64,000 bases of DNA from positions 45,185 through 109,184 of the forward strand of contig NZ_JOCA01000027.1 in assembly GCF_000718785.1 (NCBI RefSeq). The letters are read 5' to 3'. Below, piece after piece: positions 18,063 through 27,032 of the stretch. Both the position numbers and the translations under genes were made by a program. Positions within the stretch are counted from its first letter, which is position 1; each line of letters starts with the position of its first letter. The notes under the pieces were generated by a model, which saw only the letters and a list, made by a program, of their open reading frames with translations, had not been told where the DNA came from and ran no database searches. The DNA is from Streptomyces sp. NRRL WC-3626. Its GTDB lineage: Bacteria; Actinomycetota; Actinomycetes; Streptomycetales; Streptomycetaceae.

Positions 18063-19115
18063 TCAGGCGCCGTGCCGCCCGGTGGCCGAGCGTCGCCGCG
18101 CGGAGGCGAACAGGGCCGCCGAGCCCAGCGCCAGCGCCGCGGCGCCGCCGACCATCAGGAACGGGGTGCTGTCGTCACCGCCGGTCTCCGCGAGGTTCCG
18201 CGCCTGACCGGCCGCCTCGGGCTGGTTGGCGGTGGTGCCGTCGTCGGCGGCCTCCTCCTGGGCGGGGTGGTCGTCGTGCCCGGCGACCGGCTGCGCCGAG
18301 GTGCTGGGGTCGTCGTCGCCGTGTCCGTGGTTCTCGACGGTCGACTTGTCGGCACCGTCCTCGATCTGCCGCTCGGACGGGGCCGAGGCGACCGGCGCCG
18401 GGGCGGCGGCCTCCTTGGGTGTGTCCCCCGTGTCCCCCGTGTCCGACGTGTCCGTCCCGCCGCCGCCGGCGCTCGCCGGACCTCCGCCGAACGCGACGTC
18501 CGAGCAGGAGTAGAACGCCTCCGGGCTGTCCGACCGCTGCCACACCGCGTACAGCAGCTGCTTGCCGGAGCGCTCCGGAAGGGTGCCGGAGAAGGTGTAG
18601 AAGCCGCCCTCGGCGGCCGGGTCGGTGGACGTCGCCACCGGGTTCGCCAGATCCAGGTCGCCCCAGGCCAGCGGCTGCGACGGGTCGTAGCCGGGCTTGG
18701 TGATGTACACCTTGAACGTCCCCTTGTGCGGGGCGGTCACCCGGTACTTGAAGGTGTACGAGCCGCTGCTCACGCTCGTCGCCGGCCAGTCGGCGCGGGC
18801 CAGGTCCAGGCCCTTGAACTCCTCGCTGTTGGCGCTGCACAGCTTGCCGTCGGGGATGAGCTCCTGGTGACGGCCGCCCGCGTCGCCGATCCGGATGCCG
18901 TTCCAGTCGTAGAGCGCCTGGGTGCCGCCCGCCGCGACCGCCGCCTTGCACGCCTCCGACCTGGGGCTCTCCGGTCCCTCGGCGTAGCACTGCGAGACCC
19001 GGCTGACCGGGTCGCCCATCGAACCGTGCGCGGCCGCCGGCGCGGCGGACAGCCCGGTCAGGGCGAGCGGAACGAGACCGACGGCGGCGACAGCGGCCTT
19101 GCGGCGTGCGGACAT
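18063..19115 (-). CDS. AA10 lytic polysaccharide monooxygenase, cell-wall anchored
   Basis: Copper enzyme that cleaves chitin or cellulose oxidatively. 350 aa: signal peptide ending SAAPAAA, then mature His1 (HGSMGDPVSR), the start required for the histidine brace. The second His is in GRHQELIP, and the end of the AA10 domain has YAVWQRSDSPEAFYSCSDV. A Gly/Thr/Ala-rich and acidic linker of about 90 residues (including HGHGDDD) leads to LAETG, a hydrophobic helix and RRR, a sortase (class E type) cell-wall sorting signal. So it acts on the hyphal surface rather than being released. Streptomyces wall-anchored AA10 proteins have been linked to tip glycan deposition, to my knowledge. ATG at 19115. 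Confidence 0.92.
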   Translation of the reverse strand: MSARRKAAVAAVGLVPLALTGLSAAPAAAHGSMGDPVSRVSQCYAEGPESPRSEACKAAVAAGGTQALYDWNGIRIGDAGGRHQELIPDGKLCSANSEEFKGLDLARADWPATSVSSGSYTFKYRVTAPHKGTFKVYITKPGYDPSQPLAWGDLDLANPVATSTDPAAEGGFYTFSGTLPERSGKQLLYAVWQRSDSPEAFYSCSDVAFGGGPASAGGGGTDTSDTGDTGDTPKEAAAPAPVASAPSERQIEDGADKSTVENHGHGDDDPSTSAQPVAGHDDHPAQEEAADDGTTANQPEAAGQARNLAETGGDDSTPFLMVGGAAALALGSAALFASARRRSATGRHGA

Positions 19116-19267
19116 GGGGCGACTCCTCGACAGCGATCACTGGATCGGGGGGGGTGAATCCCGTGGGGGGTGGCTCAGAAACTAGCCGCCCGGACCAGCG
19201 AAATCGCCTGCCGAAGGCCTTGGAGGGAGATCCTTATGGCCGCGTTAAGGGGGTGCTCAGGCTGGGA

Positions 19268-19405
19268 TCAGGTTCCGTCCGGCCACCAGGTGCGGGCGAT
19301 GTCCCCGCGGACCTCGGGCCGCCCCGCCGGACGCTCCTCGGCCTCCGCCCGGACCCGGCGGGCATCCGTCTTCCTCGGGGGCTTCTGCACGGTGACACGG
19401 CGCAT
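19268..19405 (-). CDS. Small basic hypothetical protein (45 aa)
   Basis: Short frame MRRVTVQKPPRKTDARRV... ending ARTWWPDGT. Its ATG is preceded by a near-perfect AAGGAGG at 6 bases, which is why I accept it although it is short. It is Arg/Lys/Pro-rich with a C-terminal WW and no membrane segment. It lies alone between the LPMO and DUF402 genes. No function can be assigned. Confidence 0.6.
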   Translation of the reverse strand: MRRVTVQKPPRKTDARRVRAEAEERPAGRPEVRGDIARTWWPDGT

Positions 19406-19562
19406 GGCTGCCTCCTTCGAGGTCCACCGGCTTCCGCGTTCGCACGGCGGCGGACCTTTCGGGGGAGAGTTCCTCATCGGTCCCGATCTGTCTGTGGCAG
19501 CGGTCACGAATCGATTGTCAGTGGCAGGTGTCACTCCGGGGCCATGCCCCCTCCGCGGCCCC

Positions 19563-20063
19563 TCAGCCGAGCAGTGTGCCGAGTCCGTCCCCGCGGGCCA
19601 GTGCGTCCAGTTCGTCGAGGGCGGCCACCGCGGCGGCCGCCGCCTCGGGGTCCGTGGTGAGCAGCCCGCTCGCCGCGAACTCGTCCTCGTCCAGGCGCCG
19701 TACGTCGGTGCCGTCCGCGGAGACCCACAGGTCCAGGTCGAGATCCTCGACCACCAGCCGGCCGGCGGCGAGCTCCGCCGGGCGGGTGATGTCGCAGTAG
19801 TGGCCCTTGAGAGTGCCGTCGGGGGCGCGGACCTCCTTCACCGAGTACCACCGGTCGCGCCAGTAGTGCTCCGTGAACACGTCACCGGGCTCGAAGCGGA
19901 CGAAGCCGAAGTCGCGCACGCCCTCGCCCGCCCAGGGGGCGCGCACGGTGGCACGGGTGCCGTCGTCGGCGACCAGCTCGGCCGGATAGCGGATCTTCAT
20001 CCGCCCCGCCTTCACGAGGACGACCTCCAGCATCGGGGGCCCGTCAGCCGAGTGCGCGGACAT
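19563..20063 (-). CDS. DUF402 domain protein
   Basis: 166-aa protein with the DUF402 core: GYCDI-like GHYCDITRPAEL, then VVEDLDLDLWVSADGTDVRRLDEDEFA. The acidic DLDLD stretch probably binds metal; related proteins (FomD-like) are nucleotide hydrolases or diphosphatases. The start overlaps the end of the GNAT gene by 20 bases, so the two are co-translated from one transcript. Precise substrate unknown. Confidence 0.87.
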   Translation of the reverse strand: MSAHSADGPPMLEVVLVKAGRMKIRYPAELVADDGTRATVRAPWAGEGVRDFGFVRFEPGDVFTEHYWRDRWYSVKEVRAPDGTLKGHYCDITRPAELAAGRLVVEDLDLDLWVSADGTDVRRLDEDEFAASGLLTTDPEAAAAAVAALDELDALARGDGLGTLLG

Positions 20064-20973
20064 AGCGCACCTCCGTCCCGCAGATCTCGTACCCGAACCA
20101 CTCGTTGATCGCGATCATCGGCCCGTTCCCGGTGTCGTTGCCCGTGAACGCCTCCGAGTACCCGGCCGCGCGGGCACGATGCAGGGAGTCGTTCTTGGCG
20201 AGCTTGGCCAGCCCCCGGCCCCGGTGGGCGCGGGCGGTGCCGGTCATGACCGTGCCGTACCGGGTGCCGCCGTCCGTGCGGGCCGCGGAGAACGCGGCGG
20301 GGCGGCCGTCGACCAGTGCGACCGTGGTGAGTTCGGGGCTGAACAGGGGATGCCGCCAGGTCTCCTCCAGCCAGGCCTCGTAGTCCGTGAACTCGGTGTC
20401 CACATCGCTCGGCTCGTCCGCCGTGGTCTCCGCGTCCAGCTCGAACAGCGGGCGCGGATCGGCGGCGAAGGCGGAGGCGGGGCGCAGTTCCACGTCCGGC
20501 GGGAGGTCCCGGAGCGGCGGGAGGGTGCCGTTCGCCAGGTCCAGGCGGAGGAAGTGGGCGCTGCGGCTCGCCGTGTAGCCGTGCAGTTCGGCGAAGGCGC
20601 GGTTGCCCGGCTCGTCCAGCACCCAGGCGAACAGCCTGGTCGCCCCGTGCGCGGCCAGATGCTCCTCGGCGGCGCGTACCAGCAGGGTGCCGGCGCCCCG
20701 GCGCGTGTGCTCGGGGTGCACGTACAGATTGACGTTGCCCTGGCCGGGCTCGGAGCTCTCATGTGTCAGATGCACCTGTGCCGTGCCGATCACCTCGCCG
20801 TCGGCCACGGCGATCAACGGCCGGTAGTGGGCGTCGGGGTGGAGACGGGTGAGGTCGTGCACCAGGGACTCGGGGGTGATGAGGATGAACGGCAGGGCGG
20901 CGTGCCGGACCCGGGCGAAGCCCTCGAGGTCGGCGCGGGCGTCGGGGCGCAGCTCGCGGACGGTGACGGTCAT
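20044..20973 (-). CDS. GNAT acetyltransferase, tandem-domain type
   Basis: 309-aa protein with two GNAT folds. The first carries the acetyl-CoA loop in HPEHTRRGAGTLLVRAAEEHL (near residue 95). The second has HRGRGLAKLAKNDSLHRAR and FTGNDTGNGPMIAINEWFGY, the pattern of Eis/mycothiol-synthase-like tandem GNAT proteins. Substrate unknown. ATG at 20973; upstream frame extension overlaps the divergent GntR promoter and is less likely. It overlaps the following DUF402 gene. Confidence 0.88.
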   Translation of the reverse strand: MTVTVRELRPDARADLEGFARVRHAALPFILITPESLVHDLTRLHPDAHYRPLIAVADGEVIGTAQVHLTHESSEPGQGNVNLYVHPEHTRRGAGTLLVRAAEEHLAAHGATRLFAWVLDEPGNRAFAELHGYTASRSAHFLRLDLANGTLPPLRDLPPDVELRPASAFAADPRPLFELDAETTADEPSDVDTEFTDYEAWLEETWRHPLFSPELTTVALVDGRPAAFSAARTDGGTRYGTVMTGTARAHRGRGLAKLAKNDSLHRARAAGYSEAFTGNDTGNGPMIAINEWFGYEICGTEVRYVRALG

Positions 20974-21044
20974 ATGGGCGCACGCTACGGGGGAGCCGTC
21001 GGGGGCGCCTCTCATTTTCGGCCGGGGTGCGGGACAATCGGGCC

Positions 21045-21410
21045 GTGACCTTGAAGATCCGGATCGATGACGGCACACCCCCGTACGAGCAGGTACGGGC
21101 GCAGATCTCCGAGCAGGCGCGGTCGGGGGTGCTGCCGGTGGGGTACAGGCTGCCTACGGTGCGGGGGCTGGCAGAGACGCTCGGACTCGCGGCGAACACG
21201 GTCGCCAAGGCGTACCGGGCGCTGGAGGCGGACGGGGTGATCGAGACGCGGGGGCGCAACGGGACGCTGATCGCTGCCGCGGGGGAGGGGGCGGAGCGGG
21301 AGCTGGCGGTCGCCGCGCAGTCGTTTGCCGCTCGGGCGCGGCGGCTCGGCTCTTCCGAGGGGGAGGCGGTCGCCGCGGTGCGGGAAGCACTGCGTGCGGC
21401 TTATCAGTGA
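21045..21410 (+). CDS. Short GntR (YtrA-type) transcriptional regulator
   Basis: 121 aa: an N-terminal GntR winged helix (PPYEQVRAQISEQARSG, LPTVRGLAETLGLAANTVAKAYRALEADGVIETRGRNGT) and a short two-helix C-terminal part instead of a ligand domain, as in the YtrA subfamily. YtrA regulators usually control ABC transporters, but none is adjacent. The GTG at 21045 has no RBS, and GACAAT 5 bases upstream suggests a leaderless transcript. Divergent from the GNAT gene. Confidence 0.88.
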   Translation: MTLKIRIDDGTPPYEQVRAQISEQARSGVLPVGYRLPTVRGLAETLGLAANTVAKAYRALEADGVIETRGRNGTLIAAAGEGAERELAVAAQSFAARARRLGSSEGEAVAAVREALRAAYQ

Positions 21411-21540
21411 ACGCCGGTGCCTTGCGGGCCGCTTGTGCGGGAGCGCCGTGGCGGTGGGGCTTTGAGCCCCCGTGCGGGTTCGTGGGGGCTGGTCGCGCGG
21501 TTCCCCGCGCCTCTTGAAGGCGGGCGCCGCCACCGTGTGT

Positions 21541-22635
21541 TTACAAGTACAGGCCCGCCTCCGTGTCCGTGCGGGGTTCCGGCAGGGATGTGGGGGACGT
21601 GCCCCGGCGTAGGGCGTAGAGCTCGGCCAGGGTGGCTCCCTCCCGGGGGACGCCTTCCGTCGTGCCGAGCCAGTCGGCCGACTCCTCGCGGGTCAGGCGG
21701 CCCACCTCGATGCGGGCCAGGCAGCGGCCGGGGCGGACCACGGCCGGGTGGAGGCGTTCCAGGTCCTCGTTGGTGGTGACGCCGACCAGGACGTTGCGGC
21801 CCTGGCCGAGCAGACCGTCCGTCAGGTTCAGCAGCCTCGACAGCGCCTGCCCGGCGGTGTGCTTGGCCTCGCCCCGGATCAGCTCGTCGCAGTCCTCCAG
21901 GAGCAGCAGCCGCCAGCGGCCCTTGCCCGTCGAGTCGTCCTCGCCGATCGCGATGTCCATCAGATAGCCGACATCGCTGAACAGCCGCTCGGGGTCCAGT
22001 ACGCAGTCCACCTGGCACCAGTCCCGCCAGGACCGGGCCAGCGTGCGCAGCGCGGAGGTCTTGCCGGTGCCCGGCGGGCCGTGCAGCAGGAGCAGCCGGC
22101 CCGAGACGTCCTCGGGCGTCGTCTTCATCAGGCGGTCCATCGCGTCCGCCACCGGCGCCGTGTAGTTGGGCCGCACCTCTTCCCAGGTGCCCGCCGAGAT
22201 CTGCCGGGTGGTGCGGTGCGGACCACGGCGCGGGGAGACGTACCAGAAGCCCATGGTGACGTTCTCCGGCTGCGGTTCGGGTTCGTCGGCCGCGCCGTCG
22301 GTGGCCTCGTCGAGGATCTTCGCGGCGAGGTCGGCGCTGGTCGCGGTGACGGTGACATCGGCGCCCCGGTTCCAGCGGGAGACCAGCAGGGTCCAGCCCT
22401 CGCCCTCGGCCAGGGTGGCGCTGCGGTCGTCGTCGCGGGCGCTCCGCAGCACCCGCGCGTTCGCGGGCAGCAGGGTCGCGCCGGAGCGTACGCGGTCGAT
22501 GTTGACGGCGTGCGAGTGCGGCTGCTCGCCCGTCGCGAAGCGGCCGAGGAACAGCGCGTCGACGACGTCGGTCGGGGAGTCGCTGTCGTCGACGTTGAGC
22601 CGGATCGGCAGGGCGTCGTGCGGTTGGGCGGACAT
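21541..22635 (-). CDS. AAA ATPase with DUF5925 N-terminal domain
   Basis: 364-aa protein. Residues 1-140 form the actinobacterial DUF5925 region (LFLGRFATGEQPHSHAVNIDRV and further). The AAA module follows: Walker A LLHGPPGTGKTSAL (near 180), Walker B RWRLLLLEDCDELI (with ED order), sensor VGVTTNEDLERL and the arginine-finger region VVRPGRC. The organisation resembles Cdc48/FtsH-type remodelling ATPases but lacks a protease domain. Partner unknown. ATG at 22635 chosen; upstream residues look non-conserved. Confidence 0.85.
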   Translation of the reverse strand: MSAQPHDALPIRLNVDDSDSPTDVVDALFLGRFATGEQPHSHAVNIDRVRSGATLLPANARVLRSARDDDRSATLAEGEGWTLLVSRWNRGADVTVTATSADLAAKILDEATDGAADEPEPQPENVTMGFWYVSPRRGPHRTTRQISAGTWEEVRPNYTAPVADAMDRLMKTTPEDVSGRLLLLHGPPGTGKTSALRTLARSWRDWCQVDCVLDPERLFSDVGYLMDIAIGEDDSTGKGRWRLLLLEDCDELIRGEAKHTAGQALSRLLNLTDGLLGQGRNVLVGVTTNEDLERLHPAVVRPGRCLARIEVGRLTREESADWLGTTEGVPREGATLAELYALRRGTSPTSLPEPRTDTEAGLYL

Positions 22636-23076
22636 GCCGCCATGATCGGTCACCCGGGCGCCGGGTGCACCCGGTTTCCGGGCGCGCACGGCCGTGGCTC
22701 GGGCCTCGGCCGGCCGATCCGGTCCCGCACCTGCCGGACCCGGCGGACCATGGCGTACGCCGTGGCCGGCGCGCGGTCCCGGGCGAAGGCGTGTACGACG
22801 GACCGGCGCTCCACCAGCCGGGCGAACTCGGCGGCCGGAGCAGCCGCAGGGTTACGCGAACGAGGCGGGTACGGTGCCCGGCAGTCGGCTTTGCCCCCTG
22901 AAGCGCCGAATGTCGGGCTTCGCGGCGCCCCTCGTGACGGGCCGTCAAGGGCGGAAAATTCCGGCGTCCTGAACTCGTACAGGTTCGAACGGCAACAGTT
23001 TTGGCATGGACACTTCCGGTCAACACGCGTAGTTGGTACCACAGTCAGGGCAGAGATCCTGCTAAACGGAGGTTCC
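22636..23076. other. Intergenic region before the SGNH lipase gene
   Basis: A 441-base gap between divergent genes. No coding frame is convincing. It becomes less GC-rich over the last 120 bases, as expected for a promoter. Short self-complementary words (TTCGAA at 22984-22989, GGTACC at 23034-23039) occur, but I could not define a -35/-10 pair. Confidence 0.45.
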
Positions 23077-23883
23077 ATGAGACGTTCCCGACTTATCCTC
23101 TCTTTCGGCTCACTCCTCCTCGCCGTCACCACCGCCCTCACCGGGGCCACGACGGCACAGGCGTCCCAACAGGCCGCCGCCGACGGCTACGTGGCGCTCG
23201 GCGACTCCTACGCGTCCGGTGTCGGAGCCGGCAGCTACATCTCCGGCAGCGGCGACTGCAAGCGCAGCACCAAGGCCCACCCGTACCTCTGGGCGGCCGC
23301 CAACTCACCCTCGTCCTTCGACTTCACGGCCTGCTCGGGCGCCCGAACGGGTGATGTTCTCTCCGGGCAGCTCGCACCGCTCTCCACCTCGACCGGGCTC
23401 GTCTCGATCAGCATCGGCGGCAACGACGCCGGCTTCGCCGATGTCATGACGACCTGTGTGCTCCAGTCCGACAGCTCCTGCCTCTCACGGATCAACACCG
23501 CGAAGGCGTACGTCGACTCGACGCTGCCCGGCAAGCTCGACAGCGTCTACACGGCGATCCGCGACCGCGCCCCCAACGCCCGTGTCGTCGTGATCGGCTA
23601 CCCCCGCTTCTACAAGCTCGGCGCCACCTGCATCGGTCTCTCCGAGACCAAGCGGAAGGCCATCAACGACGCCGCCGACCTTCTCGACAGCGCCATCGCC
23701 AAGCGTGCCGGCGCGCACGGCTTCACCTTCGGCGACGTACGCACCACCTTCACCGGCCACGAACTCTGCTCCGGCAGTTCCTGGCTGCACAGCGTGGACT
23801 GGTTCAACATCGGCCAGTCGTACCACCCGACGGCGGCCGGACAGTCCGGCGGCTATCTGCCCGTGCTCGACTCCGCGGCCTGA
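23077..23883 (+). CDS. Secreted SGNH-hydrolase family lipase
   Basis: Extracellular lipase/esterase, 268 aa. Signal peptide: MRRSRL, hydrophobic LSFGSLLLAVTTAL, processing near AQAS. SGNH blocks: I VALGDSYASGVGAG (nucleophile Ser), II/III ISIGGNDAG (Gly and Asn), V DWFNIGQSYHPTAAGQ (Asp/His region, with HPT). Six Cys suit three disulphides, as in the Streptomyces extracellular SGNH lipase structures. ATG at 23077 has GGAGG 6 bases upstream. Convergent with the kinase gene. Monocistronic. Confidence 0.92.
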   Translation: MRRSRLILSFGSLLLAVTTALTGATTAQASQQAAADGYVALGDSYASGVGAGSYISGSGDCKRSTKAHPYLWAAANSPSSFDFTACSGARTGDVLSGQLAPLSTSTGLVSISIGGNDAGFADVMTTCVLQSDSSCLSRINTAKAYVDSTLPGKLDSVYTAIRDRAPNARVVVIGYPRFYKLGATCIGLSETKRKAINDAADLLDSAIAKRAGAHGFTFGDVRTTFTGHELCSGSSWLHSVDWFNIGQSYHPTAAGQSGGYLPVLDSAA

Positions 23884-23897
23884 GCGTCCCGCGTCCG

Positions 23898-25508
23898 TCA
23901 GTACCCGTCGTCCGCACCGGAGGGAGAAGCGGAGGCCCCGCCCGTCGGGGTCTCCGTCTCGCACCTCACCGAGAACGGCACCGTCTCGGACGTCGTGTGC
24001 ACCGGCTCCCGGACCTCCACACCGATGTCGCTCTCGAACACCCCGGTCTCCGAGTACGTCGTCACCACCACCGTGTCGTGCTTCGTACGCCCCCCGCCCT
24101 CGGGGAACGACAGCTTCCGCCAGCCCGGGTCGGCCACCGAACCGTCCTCGGACACCCAGCGGTAGGAGACCTCGGCCGGCAACCGCCCCACCGTGAACGT
24201 CGCCGTGAACGCGGGCGCCGCCTCGTGCGCCGGCGGACAGCCGCCCACGTACTCCGTGTGCGCGCCCTTCACCGTCACCGACACCGTCTGCGGCGGGGGA
24301 TCGGACGTCTCCTCGTCGTCGCCCCCGGTCGGGGACGGCGCCGGATCGTCCGTCCGCGTCGTCCCGCCGCCCTCCTCCTCGTCACCGGTCCGCGCCGGCG
24401 AACTCGCCCCTCCGCCGGTGCCCTTGGCGTCGGGGTCGTCGTCCCCCCGGTTCAGCAGCGCGTACGTGAGCCCGGCCAGCGCCAGCACGAGGACGACCAC
24501 ACCGGCCACCAGGGCGGCCGCGGCACGCCGGTCCCGTCCGGGCCGGGTGGGGGTGGTGGCGGTGGTGACCAGCGGCGGCACGGGGGAGGGCGTCCGCGGG
24601 TGCGGGCCGGGCCGCGGCTGGGGGAGTGCCGCCACCGTCGGGGTGTACGGCGCCGAAGGCGCGGTGTCCGCGCGGAGGGTGCCCCCCGCCGCCACGAGCC
24701 GCAGGTCCTGCAGCGCCCGTTCCGCCGGCAGCCGCTCGGCCGGGTCCTTCCGCAACAGCCCCTCGATCACCGGGGCGAGCGGGCCGGCCCGGCGCGGCGG
24801 CGGCAGCTCCTCGTCGACGATCGCCCGCAGCGTGCTCAGCGGGGTGTTCTGCCGGAACGGCGAAGCGCCCTCGACCGCCGCGTACAGCAGCACACCGAGC
24901 GACCACAGATCCGACTCGGGCCCCGGCGTGCGCCCCAGTGCCCGCTCCGGCGCGAGGAACTCCGGCGACCCGACGACCTCCCCGGTCATCGTCAGCGCCG
25001 AACTGCCCTCGACCATGGCGATCCCGAAGTCGGTGAGGACGATCCGGCCGTCGTTCGCGATCAGCACATTGCCCGGCTTCACGTCCCGGTGCAGCACCCC
25101 CGCCGCGTGCGCGGCCCGCAGCGCGGCGAGCACCTCCGCGCCGACGTGCGCGGCGCGCGGCGGCGCGAGCGGGCCCTCCGCGTCCAGCACCTCGGCCAGC
25201 GACAGGCCCCGGACCAGCTCCATGACGATCCACGGGCGCCCGTCCTCGGCCGCCACGTCGTACACCGTCACCACATTGCGGTCGGTGATCCGGGCCGCCG
25301 CCCACGCCTCCCGCTCCAGCCGGGCGTACATCCGCTCCACCTCGGACGCCGGCAGCCCGGCCGGCGCGCGCACCTCCTTGACGGCGACCTCGCGGTGCAG
25401 CACCTCGTCGCGGGCCCGCCACACGGTGCCCATCCCGCCCTCGCCCAGCGGTGACAGCAGCCGGTACCGGCCCGCGATCACCCGCTCACTGCCCGGTTCT
25501 TCGGACAC
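23898..25508 (-). CDS. Transmembrane Ser/Thr protein kinase (PknB/PknD-like)
   Basis: Receptor-type Hanks kinase of about 536 aa. Kinase domain (about 10-275): glycine loop LLSPLGEGGMGTVWRA, Lys in VAVKEV, catalytic loop HRDVKPGNVLI, DFG in LTDFGIAMVEG and APE-like FLAPERALG. Then a Pro/Thr-rich juxtamembrane region, one TM helix (about 326-352) and an extracellular part with an acidic linker and a roughly 100-residue beta-rich domain (VSVTVKGAHTEYVGGCPP to FSVRC). It has no PASTA repeats, so the sensed signal is not muropeptide by default. GTG at 25508 preferred over ATG at 25550, which lacks an RBS. Confidence 0.92.
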   Translation of the reverse strand: MSEEPGSERVIAGRYRLLSPLGEGGMGTVWRARDEVLHREVAVKEVRAPAGLPASEVERMYARLEREAWAAARITDRNVVTVYDVAAEDGRPWIVMELVRGLSLAEVLDAEGPLAPPRAAHVGAEVLAALRAAHAAGVLHRDVKPGNVLIANDGRIVLTDFGIAMVEGSSALTMTGEVVGSPEFLAPERALGRTPGPESDLWSLGVLLYAAVEGASPFRQNTPLSTLRAIVDEELPPPRRAGPLAPVIEGLLRKDPAERLPAERALQDLRLVAAGGTLRADTAPSAPYTPTVAALPQPRPGPHPRTPSPVPPLVTTATTPTRPGRDRRAAAALVAGVVVLVLALAGLTYALLNRGDDDPDAKGTGGGASSPARTGDEEEGGGTTRTDDPAPSPTGGDDEETSDPPPQTVSVTVKGAHTEYVGGCPPAHEAAPAFTATFTVGRLPAEVSYRWVSEDGSVADPGWRKLSFPEGGGRTKHDTVVVTTYSETGVFESDIGVEVREPVHTTSETVPFSVRCETETPTGGASASPSGADDGY

Positions 25509-25559
25509 GGCGCCCCCATTCGCATCCGGGCGAATTCCCCTTTTCCTCATGAAAGTAGC

Positions 25560-27032
25560 TCAGCCGAGCGCGGATGCCGCCCCCCTGAACACCAATCCGG
25601 CGCCGAGGACCACGACGACGAACGCCGAACCGAGGGGCGCACTCCGGCGCACAAGTGCCGCCCACGGGGCCGTCGTCCAGCGGGGGCGCCGGGCGAGCAG
25701 CCTGTTCACCCCGCTGCCCGCCTTGACGACCGCGTACCCGGCGGCGGTGAGCGTCAGGGCGAGGCCGACGCCGTACGCGACGACGAGCAGCAGCCCGAAC
25801 CACGCCTGGCCGAGCGCGGCGGCCCCGACCAGCACCACGACGGCGGACGGACTCGGCACCAGCCCGCCCGCGAAGCCGAGCAGGATCGTGCCGCGCAGGG
25901 TGGGGGCGGTCGGGTGGGTGTGGGTGTGACCGCCGTGCGTGTGGGTGTGGCCCTCGTGCGTGTGCGGATGTCCGTGTGTGTGCGGGTGCTCGTGGTGGTG
26001 CGTGGGGCTCCGGTGGCGCAGGGCGCGGCGTACGAGGCCGGCCCCGGCCAAGGTGACGAGCACGCCGCTCGCGATGCCCAGCCACGCGATCACCGAGGGC
26101 GCGGCGGCCGAACCGGCCGTGACCAGCAGGCCCAGGGCGACCACACCCAGCGTGTGGGTGACCGTCACCGATGCGGCCATGGGCATGACGTCCTTGAGCC
26201 GGGCCCTGCCCCCGCGCGCCGCCGCCGTCGCGGCCATGAGCGTCTTGCCGTGCCCGGGGGCGAGCGCGTGCATCGCGCCGAGCCCGACGGCGATCAGCAG
26301 CGCGAGCGCGGCGAAACCGGCGGTCAGGTCGCGCCGCGCGACCAGGTCGTCGAGGGCGCGGGTCCAGCGGTCGGCACCGCGCGGGAGTACGGCCGAGGCG
26401 GGCGCGTCATCCTCCCGCGCCGCCAGTGCCGGACCGCCCGGACGGATCCGCAGGGCGGCGGTCCGGGTGTCGGCCGGCGACGAGAGCAGCTTCTCCGGGT
26501 ACCGGGTCAGTTCGCGGGAGGGCGAGGCGGCCGGTACGTCCGAGGCGCTGAGCGTCGTACGGTCGCCCCGCGCGGTGATCTCCCGCCAGCCGGGGCCGGA
26601 CCGTGCGCCCGCCCCGCGGAAGCGGAGGTCCACCGTCCTGTCCTCCGGGAGCGGAGCGGTCAGCGCGCACTCCACACGCAGGGTGTCCAGCCCGGCCTGG
26701 CCGGGGCGCACGCGCGCGTGCGTGGTGCGTACGGTGAGCGGGACCGCGCTCCCCTCCACACGCACCTCGCTGTCCCGCGCGGCCGTGGCACAGCGCTGCC
26801 GGGCCCAGGCGTCCCTGCCCAGCCGCTCGATGTCCGGACCGGCCTGGGTGGCCGGGATCTCGGCGAGGTCCTCGACGTGCCGGACCCGGAGCTCACCCGG
26901 CGCGGCCACCAGCCCGTCGTAGCGGTTGACGGTGAAGTTGCCGAGCGGGTGCGCGCCCGCCGGGCCGGCCGGGACCAGCGCGAGCACGCCGGCGGCGGCG
27001 AGGACGGCGGCGACGCGACGACGGAGCCTCAC
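25560..27032 (-). CDS. Ni/Co-type (HoxN/RcnA-like) membrane transporter with His-rich loop
   Basis: 490 aa. A signal peptide (to AGPAGAH) precedes an extracytoplasmic domain of about 200 residues, then about six TM helices. The metal-transport motif is HALAPGHGKTLMAATA. A loop near residues 340-375 is a His/Thr repeat (HEHPHTHGHPHTHEG and HTHTHGG), typical of nickel/cobalt handling. The last helices carry FAGGLVPSPSAVVVLVG, the second NicO-family motif. Direction (uptake or efflux) cannot be read; RcnA-type efflux is slightly favoured by the Pro-Ser motif. It overlaps the TPR gene by 4 bases (ATGA), so they are co-translated. Confidence 0.88.
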   Translation of the reverse strand: MRLRRRVAAVLAAAGVLALVPAGPAGAHPLGNFTVNRYDGLVAAPGELRVRHVEDLAEIPATQAGPDIERLGRDAWARQRCATAARDSEVRVEGSAVPLTVRTTHARVRPGQAGLDTLRVECALTAPLPEDRTVDLRFRGAGARSGPGWREITARGDRTTLSASDVPAASPSRELTRYPEKLLSSPADTRTAALRIRPGGPALAAREDDAPASAVLPRGADRWTRALDDLVARRDLTAGFAALALLIAVGLGAMHALAPGHGKTLMAATAAARGGRARLKDVMPMAASVTVTHTLGVVALGLLVTAGSAAAPSVIAWLGIASGVLVTLAGAGLVRRALRHRSPTHHHEHPHTHGHPHTHEGHTHTHGGHTHTHPTAPTLRGTILLGFAGGLVPSPSAVVVLVGAAALGQAWFGLLLVVAYGVGLALTLTAAGYAVVKAGSGVNRLLARRPRWTTAPWAALVRRSAPLGSAFVVVVLGAGLVFRGAASALG

